64,000 bases of DNA from SZUA-36 sp963749115 (GCA_963749115.1 CAVVLP010000015.1:62001-126000); one strand, 5' to 3'; shown: positions 47,733 to 57,803, counted from the stretch's first letter. The notes: generated by a model from the sequence alone, not told the origin. Numbers and translations are program-made.

Positions 47733-47884
47733 ATAGCCTCTAAGTACCGGCTTACACAAGTCTTTAGCCACTTCTTTTGGCGGCAATATAAGTTTGACTT
47801 GTTGCGGAATTGTATGTGTTGAAACGTACTGTATTATACCACTGAGTGACATTAAATGCCTGTTTTTCGGGCTTTTTAATAGAT

Positions 47885-48961
47885 CTATGCCGTGGCAGTT
47901 GAAACCTCACCCTGTTTCACGTGAAACACCGTGTAGCGGCTCTCACAGGACTTTATGGCGGGTGCCAATTCTGTTCCAGTTAATAGAATTTGAGCGCCCA
48001 ACTCCAACCCTGCTCCAAGCACTTTACCCACGTGTACCTCGTCAAATTCAGAGGAGAGGTCATCCAGCATCAGAATCGGTCTTTCACCAGACTCACAGAT
48101 CATTTGTGCCTGGGCCATGATCAATGCCGCCGTCATCGCCTTTTGTTCACCTCGTGACAGACGTTCTTTTGCAGGGACACCGTTCAGTGTCAAGTGCAGG
48201 TCGGCCTTGTGCGGACCTGGACCCGTTGAGCCCCTTTCAATATCACGCGGGCCGGAAGCCTGAATGGCTTCAGCCAGGTTATCACCGGCCCAACCCTTTC
48301 TGTAGCTCAGTGTGATGCCTTCTAATGTTTCGCAAAACACTAAGAGTTGTTTTTGAAGAATAACATTGAGAGAACCGACATGGCTTTCCCGTGCATAATG
48401 TAATTGTTCACCCAGGTGAACAAATTGTGAATCCAGACTTTCAATCACCATACTGTTTGCCTGCTTCAGAGCAGCGTTTCTCTGTTTTAGCACCCGGTTG
48501 TATCTTCGCCAAAGCGTTAAGAAAGCGTGTTCCACGTGAAACACACCCCAATCCAGATACCGGCGTCGGCCATCGGGTGGGCCGCTTACCAGTACATGAC
48601 TGTTGGGCTCCAAAAGCACATGGGGTAGTAATTGAGTCAGTTCACTTAATTGTGAAACATCTTCACCATTATGGCGCGCAGACCAGCTATTTTCATCACG
48701 TTCCATACCAAGTTGGTGTGGATTACCTTCCTGGCTTTCAACTTTGCCAACCACTTGAAAACTGCTATTTTCGGGGCCGATGAGTGACGATATTTGACCG
48801 GATCTGAATGACCGGCCCTTGGATAGAACAGAAAGCGCCTCAAGAATACTGGTTTTACCAGCTCCATTGTCACCTACGAAACAGTTCAGACACGGATCTA
48901 AATCAATTTGTGCCGATGAAATGTTTCTTAAGTTATTGATATTGAGGGATTTAACCCGCAT
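47885..48961 (-). CDS. recF: DNA replication and repair protein RecF
   Basis: A 358-residue SMC-like ATPase that helps load RecA at gaps. It has Walker A FVGDNGAGKTSILEALSVLS, the RecF segment KGRSFRSGQI, the signature LSRGEQKAMTAALIMAQ, and Walker B PILMLDDLSSEFDEVH. It lies 20 nt downstream of dnaN in the usual order. Confidence 0.96.
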   Translation of the reverse strand: MRVKSLNINNLRNISSAQIDLDPCLNCFVGDNGAGKTSILEALSVLSKGRSFRSGQISSLIGPENSSFQVVGKVESQEGNPHQLGMERDENSWSARHNGEDVSQLSELTQLLPHVLLEPNSHVLVSGPPDGRRRYLDWGVFHVEHAFLTLWRRYNRVLKQRNAALKQANSMVIESLDSQFVHLGEQLHYARESHVGSLNVILQKQLLVFCETLEGITLSYRKGWAGDNLAEAIQASGPRDIERGSTGPGPHKADLHLTLNGVPAKERLSRGEQKAMTAALIMAQAQMICESGERPILMLDDLSSEFDEVHVGKVLGAGLELGAQILLTGTELAPAIKSCESRYTVFHVKQGEVSTATA

Positions 48962-48981
48962 ACCGAGGATTTTTATCCAGC

Positions 48982-50082
48982 TCAGAGCTTGAGTGGCATT
49001 ACCACATGTCGGTTTACATCAGAGTCAGGCGCAGAAACCAGGCAACTGCTATTTGCATCTTTAAGTTCCATCGAGACCTGTTCGGTATCTATCGCCATTA
49101 AAGCGTCCAGTAGATAGGTCACATTAAAACCAACGGCGAGTCTATCAAAATTGAATTCAGCTTCAATTTCTTCAACGGCTTCTTCGTGTTGGGGGTTGTG
49201 AGCAATAATTTTTATCGTGGAACCTTCCGCTTCCAACCTTACACCCTTGTACTTTTCGTTGGATAAAATAGCTGCCCTTTGCAAGGCATGGATAAATAAA
49301 CCCCTGTCTACAAGCATCTGCTTGTCTGCACCGACGGGAACAACCGCTTTATAGTCGGGGAAACGACCATCAATCAGCTTTGAAGTAAATGTGGTATCAC
49401 CTCTCACCAGCCTGATATGATTCCGGCCAATAGCGAGTGTAACCTCATCCGCTTCATCCGATAACATCCGCGTCAACTCCAATACACCTTTGCGCGGTAC
49501 GATTAATTGCCGGTCACCGTCAATACTGATGCTGCTCTCGAGATCACAAATTGCCAACCTGTGACCATCGGTGGCAATCGCCCGTAGTTGCTGATTACTG
49601 AAATCAAATAGCAGACCATTAAGATAGTAACGTACATCCTGATTTGCCATCGCAAACGAGGTTTTATCCATCATTTTTTTTAAAGATTTCTCAGAAACTT
49701 CAATATTTTCAAGGGCTTCCACCTTATCTGTTGCCGGAAACTCTGATGCCGGCAAGGTTGCCAGGGTAAAACGGCTACGACCTGCAGAAAGCGTAGCTTT
49801 GTCGTCACTCATACTGAAAGAAATATTAGAACCATCAGGGAGGGCCTTGACGATATCTAATAATTTACGTGCCGGAACAGTAATTTCACCCTCCATGGAA
49901 ACATTGGCGGGTACGCTTGATATAAGCTCAACTTCCATATCCGTACCGGTAACTGTCAGACGGTTGTCACGTGCAACCAGCATGAAGTTTGCCAGCACCG
50001 GTAATGTTTGTCTGCGTTCAACTACGCCAACAACCTGGCTAAGAGGTTGCAGAAGCACTTCCCTGGATATAGTGAATTTCAT
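48982..50082 (-). CDS. dnaN: DNA polymerase III sliding clamp (beta subunit)
   Basis: A 366-residue beta clamp. It begins MKFTISREVLLQPLSQVVGVVERRQTLPVLANFML and carries the typical ALPDGSNISFSM, RYYLNGLLFDF, ATDGHRLAICDL, and the C-terminal LDALMAIDTEQVSMELKDANSSCLVSAPDSDVNRHVVMPLKL. It lies between dnaA and recF on the same strand. The AT-rich spacer to dnaA contains DnaA-box-like sites. Confidence 0.98.
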   Translation of the reverse strand: MKFTISREVLLQPLSQVVGVVERRQTLPVLANFMLVARDNRLTVTGTDMEVELISSVPANVSMEGEITVPARKLLDIVKALPDGSNISFSMSDDKATLSAGRSRFTLATLPASEFPATDKVEALENIEVSEKSLKKMMDKTSFAMANQDVRYYLNGLLFDFSNQQLRAIATDGHRLAICDLESSISIDGDRQLIVPRKGVLELTRMLSDEADEVTLAIGRNHIRLVRGDTTFTSKLIDGRFPDYKAVVPVGADKQMLVDRGLFIHALQRAAILSNEKYKGVRLEAEGSTIKIIAHNPQHEEAVEEIEAEFNFDRLAVGFNVTYLLDALMAIDTEQVSMELKDANSSCLVSAPDSDVNRHVVMPLKL

Positions 50083-50235
50083 ACTTTGATCCTTGTTATT
50101 ACTGTTCTTAAATTAATAGATATATATAAACAGTAGTAGTAGTAGGCCCTGTTAATAAACCTTTAAAGCTAATAATCTATTTATATTACAGATAGATATT
50201 ACCTCTAAATTTTGTGTACATCATCAACCCAAGCT

Positions 50236-50290
50236 TGTGTATAACCTGTGGAGAAACAAGACTTAGTTTCTACATCAATACTTATCAACA
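50236..50290. promoter_or_regulatory. DnaA-box cluster in the dnaA-dnaN spacer (candidate oriC or dnaA-region regulatory site)
   Basis: A TGTGTATAA at 50236-50244 (reverse of TTATACACA) is followed directly by TGTGGAGAA at 50247-50255 (reverse of TTCTCCACA), and TTATCAACA lies at 50282-50290. The first fits the DnaA-box consensus TTATNCACA; the other two are one mismatch off TTATCCACA. The adjoining 50100-50220 stretch is very AT-rich. This could be part of oriC. Confidence 0.55.
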
Positions 50291-50328
50291 ACTTATTAAG
50301 GCGTTATACCCTATTGTTCCACAAAACT

Positions 50329-51642
50329 TCACGCGGTCAACAGACGCAACAATTTAACCTTGTCTTCCCGCAAACGTCCATCGGTTTCACACAACTCGTT
50401 TATCTTACGGCAGGCATGTAATACCGTTGTATGATCCCGCCCTCCAAATGCGTCACCTATTTCCGGCAGACTATGCTGGGTTAATTCCTTACATAAGGAC
50501 ATCGCCATTTGCCTTGGACGGGCAATACTACGATGTCGACGTTTGGATAATAACTCCGACATACGTATTTTGTAATATTCACAAACAGTTTTCTGAATGT
50601 TTTCAATTGTTATCAGGCGGTCATGTACGGTCAGTAAATCCCGCAATACCTCGCGCGCAAAGCTTTCCGTGATCTCCCGACCGGTAAACCGGGCATTTGC
50701 GATCAATGTATTCAAGGCGCCTTCGAGATCGCGTACATGTGAACGCAAGCGCTTGGCAACAAGGAAAGCGACCGACTCTTTAAGTTGAACCCCTTTTTCC
50801 TGGGCCTTGTTCATTAATATGGCAACACGGGTCTCAAAATCCGGTGGCTCAATGGCGACAGTTAAACCCCATCCAAATCGAGAACGAAGCCGGGCCTCAA
50901 GACCTTCAACCTCTTTCGGGTAACGGTCACAGGTCAGAACAATTTGTTGCTTACTATCAAGTAAAGCATTGAAAGTGTGGAAAAATTCTTCCTGAGAACT
51001 TTTTTTACCAGCAAAAAACTGGATGTCATCAATCAACAAGGCTCCGGCCGAGCGATAATGTTTTTTGAAGTTATCAATTGCACCATGACGAAGCGCCTTG
51101 ATCATGTCACTGACGAAGCGCTCGGAATCAAGATACAGCACTTTTGTAGAAGGGTTTTGCTCGCGGATCTTGTTGCCAATGGCATGTAATAAATGCGTTT
51201 TCCCAAGTCCGGTACTGCCGTATAACAATAACGGATTGTAGGCATCACCGGGTTTTTGTGCTATCTGGGACGCAGCAGCAAAACCCAATTCGTTTGATTT
51301 ACCCAAAACGAAATTATCGAAACGATAACGTGAATTGAGACCGGTCGGTAATTTGTGTCCACCCGATGTTTGAGATTGTCTGATGTCCTCAGTTGTTTCG
51401 ACAGGTAAACCATCTTCTATACTGACCGAGGCCCTGGGTTGATCAAGGTGCTCAAATATGTCCCGGATTCGTTCCAGGTATTGGGTCGTAATATGATCAC
51501 GGACATATGAATTTGGTGCGACCAACCGGGTCCGGTTTTTACTGCTGACAACTTCAAGCGGGCGAATGAAGGTGTTGATGTCTTCAGCCGGTAATTCCCG
51601 TTCAAGATGTTGAAGGCAAAGCTGCCAGATGTTTTGCGTCAT
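50329..51642 (-). CDS. dnaA: Chromosomal replication initiator DnaA
   Basis: A 437-residue AAA+ initiator. It has domain I (IWQLCLQHLERELPAEDINTFIRPLEV), the domain III start RYRFDNFVLGKSNELGFAAA, Walker A LLYGSTGLGKTHLLHAIGN, Walker B ALLIDDIQFFAGK, and the domain IV DnaA-box-binding helix (IARPRQMAMSLCKELTQHSLPEIGDAFGGRDHTTVLHACRKI). It is divergent from rpmH, the standard gammaproteobacterial arrangement. Confidence 0.98.
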   Translation of the reverse strand: MTQNIWQLCLQHLERELPAEDINTFIRPLEVVSSKNRTRLVAPNSYVRDHITTQYLERIRDIFEHLDQPRASVSIEDGLPVETTEDIRQSQTSGGHKLPTGLNSRYRFDNFVLGKSNELGFAAASQIAQKPGDAYNPLLLYGSTGLGKTHLLHAIGNKIREQNPSTKVLYLDSERFVSDMIKALRHGAIDNFKKHYRSAGALLIDDIQFFAGKKSSQEEFFHTFNALLDSKQQIVLTCDRYPKEVEGLEARLRSRFGWGLTVAIEPPDFETRVAILMNKAQEKGVQLKESVAFLVAKRLRSHVRDLEGALNTLIANARFTGREITESFAREVLRDLLTVHDRLITIENIQKTVCEYYKIRMSELLSKRRHRSIARPRQMAMSLCKELTQHSLPEIGDAFGGRDHTTVLHACRKINELCETDGRLREDKVKLLRLLTA

Positions 51643-51980
51643 GCCGCGTTCAAGCCAGTAGGGTCTATTTTTTCCGGAACACCAGCCAAATCAGCGTTGG
51701 TGTGCCAAATAAATATTATATTTCAATAACTTAAATAGAATATTATACTATCTATGTCCAGGCTGTCATGATGTGCCATGTCATCGAACCTAAACAGGGC
51801 TTAGTCTAACGTGCTGTGGATAACTTGGCTATAGTTGAAAACATACTGACGCATAATTCAAATATATCCTGCCAATTGCTTGAATACTATGCTTATACGG
51901 GATACTATTCGCCTCTTGTCTCGACTGCCTGTAATAACAGTAAAACAGTCTTAAAAATAGCATTTATTGAGGTTTTAAAA
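51643..51980. other. dnaA-rpmH intergenic region (338 nt), candidate oriC
   Basis: No gene is present. The stretch between divergent dnaA and rpmH contains an AT-rich segment (about 51705-51750) and one perfect DnaA box (51815-51823). It must hold the promoters of both genes. In several gammaproteobacteria oriC lies here. Confidence 0.6.
51815..51823 (-). promoter_or_regulatory. Consensus DnaA box
   Basis: TGTGGATAA, the exact complement of TTATCCACA, between dnaA and rpmH. Confidence 0.75.
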
Positions 51981-52115
51981 ATGAAGCGTACTTTTCAGCC
52001 AAGCGTTTTGAAACGCGCCCGCCGACACGGTTTCCGTGCCCGCATGGCAACCCGCGGTGGTCGCGCCATAATCAATGCACGTCGTTCCAAGGGTCGTAAG
52101 CGTTTAAGTGCGTGA
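51981..52115 (+). CDS. rpmH: 50S ribosomal protein L34
   Basis: A 44-residue basic ribosomal protein (MKRTFQPSVLKRARRHGFRARMATRGGRAIINARRSKGRKRLSA) of normal length and sequence. ATG 51981 has a GAGG site about 10 nt upstream. It is divergent from dnaA and followed by rnpA. Confidence 0.98.
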   Translation: MKRTFQPSVLKRARRHGFRARMATRGGRAIINARRSKGRKRLSA

Positions 52116-52235
52116 TTGGTGTACCCCGGTTCGTTTGTTAGTAACGGGGAAACAAGCCCGGTATAAACGGTTCAGGTGAACTGTTCCAAATAACCGGACC
52201 ATTTAAACCAAGCATAAAACACTCACAGGCCAGGA

Positions 52236-52637
52236 ATGATGAAATTTTCCAGGCAATCGCGACTGCTCAAACCAGCACAATTCAGATTGGTATTTCAACA
52301 GCCTATCAGGTCGTCTGACGACTATTTCCGAATTTTGGCGCGTGGCAATGGAACACAGCAGCACCGTCTTGGTATGGCTGTTTCCAAAAAAGCCTGTGCA
52401 AAGGCCGTTGGCCGTAATCGGATAAAGCGCGTGGTAAGGGAAAGTTTTCGCTCCCGGATGATTGGCCAAGCTACAGACAGAGCATTGGATTTGGTTATTC
52501 TCCCGACCGCAAAAGCCGTAAATCAAAGTAACAAAACACTGGATGAGTCGCTCTCAATTCATTGGCAAAAACTGACCAGAAAAGCCGGAGACCGGGATAC
52601 CGGCGGCCAATCCGATCAATTAAGGACACAAAAATAA
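52236..52637 (+). CDS. rnpA: Ribonuclease P protein component
   Basis: A 133-residue basic protein that assists RNase P RNA in trimming tRNA 5' ends. The signature is GRNRIKRVVRESFRSR, with the earlier LLKPAQFRLVFQQPIRSSDDYFRILARGN and LGMAVSKKACAKAV. Two adjacent ATGs (52236, 52239) follow AGGA. Its stop overlaps the yidC start as TAATG, so the yidD gene often found between them is absent here. Confidence 0.95.
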   Translation: MMKFSRQSRLLKPAQFRLVFQQPIRSSDDYFRILARGNGTQQHRLGMAVSKKACAKAVGRNRIKRVVRESFRSRMIGQATDRALDLVILPTAKAVNQSNKTLDESLSIHWQKLTRKAGDRDTGGQSDQLRTQK

Positions 52638-54341
52638 TGGCAAACCTTCGCCCGATGCTTTTCATGGGGTTACTCGTCCTCGCCTACTTGATGTGGGTGG
52701 AATGGCAAAAGGATTATGGTGTAAAGCCACAGTCACGGCCCCAAACGGCAACTGAAGCAGCCAATACGTCGTTTGATGCACTTCCAGTGCCCGGTCCGGA
52801 CGCCACGGCCCCAACGAGCGGTGATCTGCCGGCACCGGACGCAGGCCTGACAAGTTCTGAACAGGAAGCTATCTCGGAACCTGAAATGACCGGTGCCGGT
52901 GAGTTATTGACCGTAACCACCGATGTACTTGAAGTGGAAATCGATTTGATCGGCGGCACCATTGTGTCAGCCAGGTTGTTGGATTATCCGGTTGATTTTG
53001 ACGTGCCTGGAATCAAGGTAAATTTGTTCAACAGCGCTGGACCCGAACTGTTCATTGCACAATCTGGTCTTTTGAGCCGCGCCGCAGCACCCAACCACAC
53101 AAGCACTTACCAGGCAGACAACCTGGATTACACACTGGGTGAATCAGCTGATGAAATTCGCGTGCCACTGACATGGACCGACGGTAACGGAATTCAAGTC
53201 ACCAAGACGCTGATTTTCAAGCGTGGTAAATATGACATCGGAGTCCGCCACACGCTCGTCAATCGAAGCGATCAGAGTTGGTCGGGTAGCCGTTATGACC
53301 AGCTACAACGTTCAGTAGTTGAAGACAAAGATGATGGCGGATTCACCAACCCGGGCAGGTACAGTTTTTTTGGTATCGGATTTTACAGTCCGGATGAAAA
53401 ATTTGAGAAAGTTGATTTTGATGATGTTGCCAGCGAGCCTTATCAACGCAGTTTCAGTGATGGCTGGTTATCCATGGTTCAGCATTATTTCTTTTCCGCG
53501 TGGATTCCGCCCAAGACACAGATAAACGCCTACTCGACCCAGGTATATGCGCCCAATGGGTTCCCACGCTATATCGCCAGGGCCGTATCACCGGCGGTTG
53601 AAGTGGCGGCGGGCGCAAGCCATGAATTTGAAAGCCGCTTGTATGTCGGGCCGAAAGCTGCAGGATGAGATGGAAGAGGTAGCGCCAGGACTGGGTTATA
53701 CGGTTAATTACGGGATATTTACGGTATTTTCAAAGCCACTGTTCTGGCTACTTTCCAATATTCATAATGTTGTCGGTAACTGGGGCTGGGCCATCGTGCT
53801 GCTGACAGTGTTAATCAAGTTGCTGTTTTTCAAATTAACAGAAGCACAATATCGCTCAATGGCGCGGATGCGGAAGTTACAGCCACGGATTGAGCAACTC
53901 AAAGAACGCTATGGTGATGACCGTCAACGCATGAGCCAGGCGATGATGGAAATGTATAAGACCGAAAAGGTCAATCCATTGGGGGGCTGTCTACCTATCC
54001 TCGTGCAGATACCCATTTTTATCGCGCTTGTACTGGGTTTTGCTCGAGTCTGTTGAGTTACGCCAGGCGCCTTTTATCTTGTGGATTGACAACCTGACCG
54101 CGCGGGACCCCTACTTCGTCCTGCCGGTGCTTAATGCGGCCTTCATGATGATGACCCAGCGTCTGACACCGACCGCAGGGATGGATCCGATGCAACGCAA
54201 AATCATGCAGTTCATGCCAATTGGTTTCTCGGTTATGTTTGCGTTTTTCCCGGCAGGCCTGGTGCTTTACTGGGCAACCAATGCCGGTCTGTCCTGGCGC
54301 AACAGTGGTATATCACCAGAAAGATAGAAGCCGCCGGATAA
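52637..54341 (+). CDS. yidC: Membrane protein insertase YidC (three frameshifts)
   Basis: About 567 residues after repair; it inserts and folds inner-membrane proteins. N-terminal anchor MANLRPMLFMGLLVLAYLMWVEW, a large periplasmic domain (IGGTIVSARLLDYP, GWLSMVQHYFFSAWIPP), and the conserved core (GWGWAIVLLTVLIKLLFFKLTEAQYRSMARMRKLQPRI, NPLGGCLPILVQIPIFIAL, FMPIGFSVMFAFFPAGLVLYW). Frames break near 53655-53660 (YVGPK to LQDEMEEVAPGLGYTVNYG, one surplus A), near 54029-54032 (one surplus G), and near 54292-54294 (one missing base). The end is QQWYITRKIEAAG at 54341. The gene is essential, so error is likelier than decay. Confidence 0.94.
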
Positions 54342-54379
54342 CAGTTAACGTCAGGTCGTTTATCTATTAAGCTGTGGCC

Positions 54380-55748
54380 ATGGAAGGCTCACAGCCCGAT
54401 TTCACCCCAGACAGACACGATCTGCGCCATCGCGACACCACCCGGTGTTGGCGGGGTGGGAGTCATCCGCATTTCCGGCCCCTTGAGCACCACCATTGCT
54501 AACCAAATCCTGGACGTTTCACCGGAACCCCGCAGGGCGCACTTTTCCCGCTTCAGGGATGATCAAGGGTCAGACCATTGATTCCGGTATTGCGCTGTTG
54601 TTTACGGCGCCGGCATCCTTTACCGGGGAAGATGTACTTGAACTCCAGGGCCATGGCGGACCGCAAGTGCTGCAGATGCTGATGACCAGGGTGATGGCGC
54701 TGGGCGCGCGCCCGGCCCGGCCTGGAGAGTTTTCGGAGAGGGCATTTCTCAATAACAAACTTGACCTGGTCCAGGCCGAGGCGATCGCCGACCTGATCGA
54801 ATCTGCCACCGAGGCGTCAGCACGGGCAGCACAGCGTTCACTGGAAGGTGTTTTTTCAGAGCAGGTCAATCAACTGCAGCAGGAACTGATCGATCTGAGG
54901 GTTTTTGTTGAAGCTGCCATGGATTTCCCGGACGAGGAAATTGATTTTCTGGCCGATAGCGATGTCGTGGAACAACTGGTCAAGGCGGATAAACGGCTCC
55001 AGGTTTTAAGGGATCAGGCCCACCAGGGGCAGCTATTGAGAGATGGCATCAATATAGCCATTGCGGGCTTACCCAACGCGGGGAAATCGAGTCTTTTGAA
55101 TGCACTCGCGGGGCGTGATTCTGCCATTGTGACCGATATTCCCGGCACCACCCGTGATGTTCTGCGCGAGTACATATCATTGGATGGTCTGCCGGTGCAC
55201 GTTTCTGATACCGCCGGTATACGCGAATCTACCGATCTGGTGGAGGTGGAGGGTGTACGCAGGGCCCGGGCAACGATTTATGACTGCGGACCTTGTTCTG
55301 CTGGTGATTGATTCTACCCAGTCACGGAGCCGCAACTTGGCGTTGAGAACCGAGATTCCCGGTAATATTCCCTGTATCGAGGTGTACAACAAGGTTGATC
55401 TGACTGCACATTAAATGCACGATCGGATGAGGATTCAAGAAAAGTATGGGTTTCAGCCAAGACAGGGCAGGGTCTCGGATAGGCTTGATTCACCTCGTTA
55501 AAAGCATTGTCGGCGCGACTGAAAACTACGAGGGTGTTTTTTCCGCCCGTACCCGACACCTCGACGCGTTAAAACGGACACAGGACCACATCAGGACCGG
55601 TCATCAGCAATTGGAACAATACAACGCACCGGAAACACTGGCCGAAGAACTGCGTCTGGCGCAGAAATCCCTCGGAGAAATTACCGGGGAATACTTGCCT
55701 GATGACCTGTTAGGGGCTATTTTTTCCAGTTTCTGTATAGGAAAATAA
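54380..55748 (+). CDS. mnmE: tRNA modification GTPase MnmE (about five frameshifts)
   Basis: With MnmG it modifies wobble uridine of several tRNAs. Fragments in order cover the whole protein: CAIATPPGVGGVGVIRISGP, TIDSGIALLFTAPASFTGEDVLELQGHGGP, GEFSERAFLNNKLDLVQAEAIADLI, the G-domain AGLPNAGKSSLLNALAGRDSAIVTDIPGTTRDV and DTAGIRESTDLVEVEGVRRA, VYNKVDL, SAKTGQGLG, and the C-terminal DDLLGAIFSSFCIGK with the catalytic cysteine. Breaks fall near 54404-54408 (CCCC run), 54566-54570, 55285, about 55408 and about 55490. Start ATG 54380 reads MEGSQPDFT. Confidence 0.93.
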
Positions 55749-55777
55749 CGGTTCAAAAAGTGATTGATATTTAACGC

Positions 55778-56962
55778 ATGAACCCTTTAGAAATGATGGA
55801 ATGGGAAACCATATACAAGGTCACCGGCTTGAGTTTTCTCGTCGGAATTGTATTCGGTGCAGTTGTTAACAAGACTAACTTTTGCACCATGGGTGCTGTT
55901 AGTGATTGGGTAAATATGGGTAACAAGGGCCGTTTACGCGCCTGGTTTCTGGCCATCGGCATTGCAATCTTAATTACACAGGTAATGCAGTTTAAAGGCA
56001 TCATTGACCTGAGTGAGGCCATCTACCTGACACCGAACTTCGGCTGGTTGGGATCTTTGCTGGGCGGGTTTCTTTTCGGTGTTGGTATGACATTGGCTTC
56101 CGGTTGTGCCAATCGCACCCTGGTCAGGGTTGGAGGAGGAAACCTCAAGTCACTGGTGGTGATGATGGTGATTGGTTTGACTGCCTATATGACCATGCGT
56201 GGCGTTTTTTCGATGGTCAGGATAAATGTCATTGAGGTGACCAATGTCAACCTGGCTGATTATGGACTTGCTGACCAGGGAATAGACACACTCGTCAGCA
56301 GCGCCCTGGGGCTGGATAGGCCAGCACTTGTGCGTGGCATCGTAGCAATACTTGTTGGTGCCGGCCTTATCATTTTTGCGATCAAGGGAAACGAGCTCAA
56401 ACGTAGCTTTGACAATATGCTGGCGGGGGTAAGCATCGGTCTGATTATTCCCGCAGGTTGGTATATTACCGGCGTGGTTGGCTTCGACGACTTTGAACCT
56501 TTACGTTTGGAGTCCTACACATTTACCGGGCCAACGGCCGATAGCCTGATGTATTTGGAGACCTTTTCCGGATCAACGATCAGTTTCGGTATTGCAGCAG
56601 TGTTTGGGGTGATCCTGGGCTCATTTCTTTATGCAATACTGACTGGAAAATTTCGATTGGAAACATTCATTAGCCAAGGCGATATGATCCGGCATATGTT
56701 GGGTGGCGTTTTTATGGGGTTCGGCGGTGTGTTGGCGCTTGGTTGTACGATTGGACAGGGAATTACCGGTATGTCTACGCTTGCGCTTGGCTCCCTTTTA
56801 GCACTTGTCAGTATTATCTTTGGCAGCGCGCTAACCATGAAAATAGATTATTACCAGCTGGATGAAAATGGCTTTTTCAGTTCTTTGCGTAACGCACTGA
56901 GGGATATGAGGCTTTTCCCGGTGGCAAAAAAAAGGACTGAACCCGGCGGTCCAGCCCTTTGA
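55778..56962 (+). CDS. YeeE/YedE family transporter (thiosulfate/sulfur-compound permease)
   Basis: A 394-residue membrane protein with about ten helices. The family's conserved cysteines are present in NKTNFCTMGAVSD near residue 30, LASGCANRTLVRVGGGN near 107 and LALGCTIGQGITGMSTLALGS near 320. Characterised relatives (TsuA/YeeE) import thiosulfate through a cysteine relay. Neighbouring convergent genes encode TusA and a DsrE-like protein, supporting sulfane-sulfur uptake and relay. Confidence 0.9.
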   Translation: MNPLEMMEWETIYKVTGLSFLVGIVFGAVVNKTNFCTMGAVSDWVNMGNKGRLRAWFLAIGIAILITQVMQFKGIIDLSEAIYLTPNFGWLGSLLGGFLFGVGMTLASGCANRTLVRVGGGNLKSLVVMMVIGLTAYMTMRGVFSMVRINVIEVTNVNLADYGLADQGIDTLVSSALGLDRPALVRGIVAILVGAGLIIFAIKGNELKRSFDNMLAGVSIGLIIPAGWYITGVVGFDDFEPLRLESYTFTGPTADSLMYLETFSGSTISFGIAAVFGVILGSFLYAILTGKFRLETFISQGDMIRHMLGGVFMGFGGVLALGCTIGQGITGMSTLALGSLLALVSIIFGSALTMKIDYYQLDENGFFSSLRNALRDMRLFPVAKKRTEPGGPAL

Positions 56963-57014
56963 TTGTTACAAGGCGAGCGCGGTAACCTCACCAGCGCCCG
57001 CTGAAGCGCGCTTT

Positions 57015-57242
57015 TTAGCCGGTTTTACGAATAAGATACGTCCAAACACCGTCTGCTTCGTTTTGCTCTACCAGTTCGTTACCGGTGGTACGGCAAAAAG
57101 CCGCGAAATCAGCCACCGAACCCGGGTCAGTAGACTGTACTTCCAGGACGGTGCCGCCATCCATGGACTTCAGAGCTTTCTTTGCTTTAAGAATTGGCAA
57201 CGGGCAATTAAGGCCTTTTGCGTCGAGTACTTGATCTGCCAT
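57015..57242 (-). CDS. TusA family sulfur-carrier protein
   Basis: A 75-residue sulfurtransferase. The persulfide-bearing cysteine is in LDAKGLNCPLPILKAKKALKSM, the CPxP signature, followed by TDPGSVADFAAFCRTTGNELVE. It receives and passes on sulfane sulfur for oxidation, tRNA thiolation or cofactor synthesis. It lies 33 nt downstream of the DsrE-like gene on the same strand and is convergent with the YeeE transporter. Confidence 0.94.
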   Translation of the reverse strand: MADQVLDAKGLNCPLPILKAKKALKSMDGGTVLEVQSTDPGSVADFAAFCRTTGNELVEQNEADGVWTYLIRKTG

Positions 57243-57275
57243 AAGAGTATTCCTTGCTGTTAAGTGTTCGTCAAA

Positions 57276-57803
57276 TCAGATAAACAGGTTGATATGGCTT
57301 TGTGTAGCCACCTCAATATAAGTTGCAGCGCCGCCGATTTCGATACCCTCGATCATGTCATCCTTTGAATACTCAAACAAATCCAGGGTCATCTGGCAGG
57401 CAATCATGCGTACATCGGCTTCCACCGCCAACTCGCGAAGTTCCGGAATCGAGGCGACACCTTTTTTCTTGATCAGGTTCTTCATCATCTTTGATGCCAT
57501 GGCATCAACGCCGGGGATAGCAGACACGATATTCGGCATCCCCATGTGCATACCCATCATCGGCATTTTCATGGCGGGGTTCCCCAACGAGCTTATTTGA
57601 AGACTCAGATCTTTCATTAAAAGAGGCAGGCCGTAGAAAGTGAAAAACATGGTGACATCAAGACCCATGGCTGCCGCGGTAGTTGAGAGAATGAACGGCG
57701 GATAAGCCCAGTCAAGGCTACCTTTCGTGACGATGATTGACATGGTGTTGGGGTCTATACCGGGTTTTAAATCTGTGCTGCTCATTTCAGCTACCTCGCT
57801 CAT
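57276..57803 (-). CDS. DsrE/DsrF/DrsH-like (DsrE2-type) sulfur-relay protein
   Basis: A 175-residue protein with SIIVTKGSLDWAYPPFILSTTAAAMGLDVTMFFTFYGLPLL, a hydrophobic methionine-rich middle (KMPMMGMHMGMPNIVSAI), and a conserved cysteine in VRMIACQMTLDLFEYSKDDMIEG. DsrE2 proteins form gene sets with TusA and rhodaneses in sulfur oxidisers and move sulfane sulfur. Operon with tusA supports this. No dsrAB or hdr genes are visible here. Confidence 0.88.
   Translation of the reverse strand: MSEVAEMSSTDLKPGIDPNTMSIIVTKGSLDWAYPPFILSTTAAAMGLDVTMFFTFYGLPLLMKDLSLQISSLGNPAMKMPMMGMHMGMPNIVSAIPGVDAMASKMMKNLIKKKGVASIPELRELAVEADVRMIACQMTLDLFEYSKDDMIEGIEIGGAATYIEVATQSHINLFI

Noticed and set aside
47733..47852. 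40-codon N-terminal extension of gyrB
   Set aside because: GyrB proteins start near the MSNQEYDSSSIKVLKGLDAVRKR segment, and the extra leader occupies the recF-gyrB spacer.
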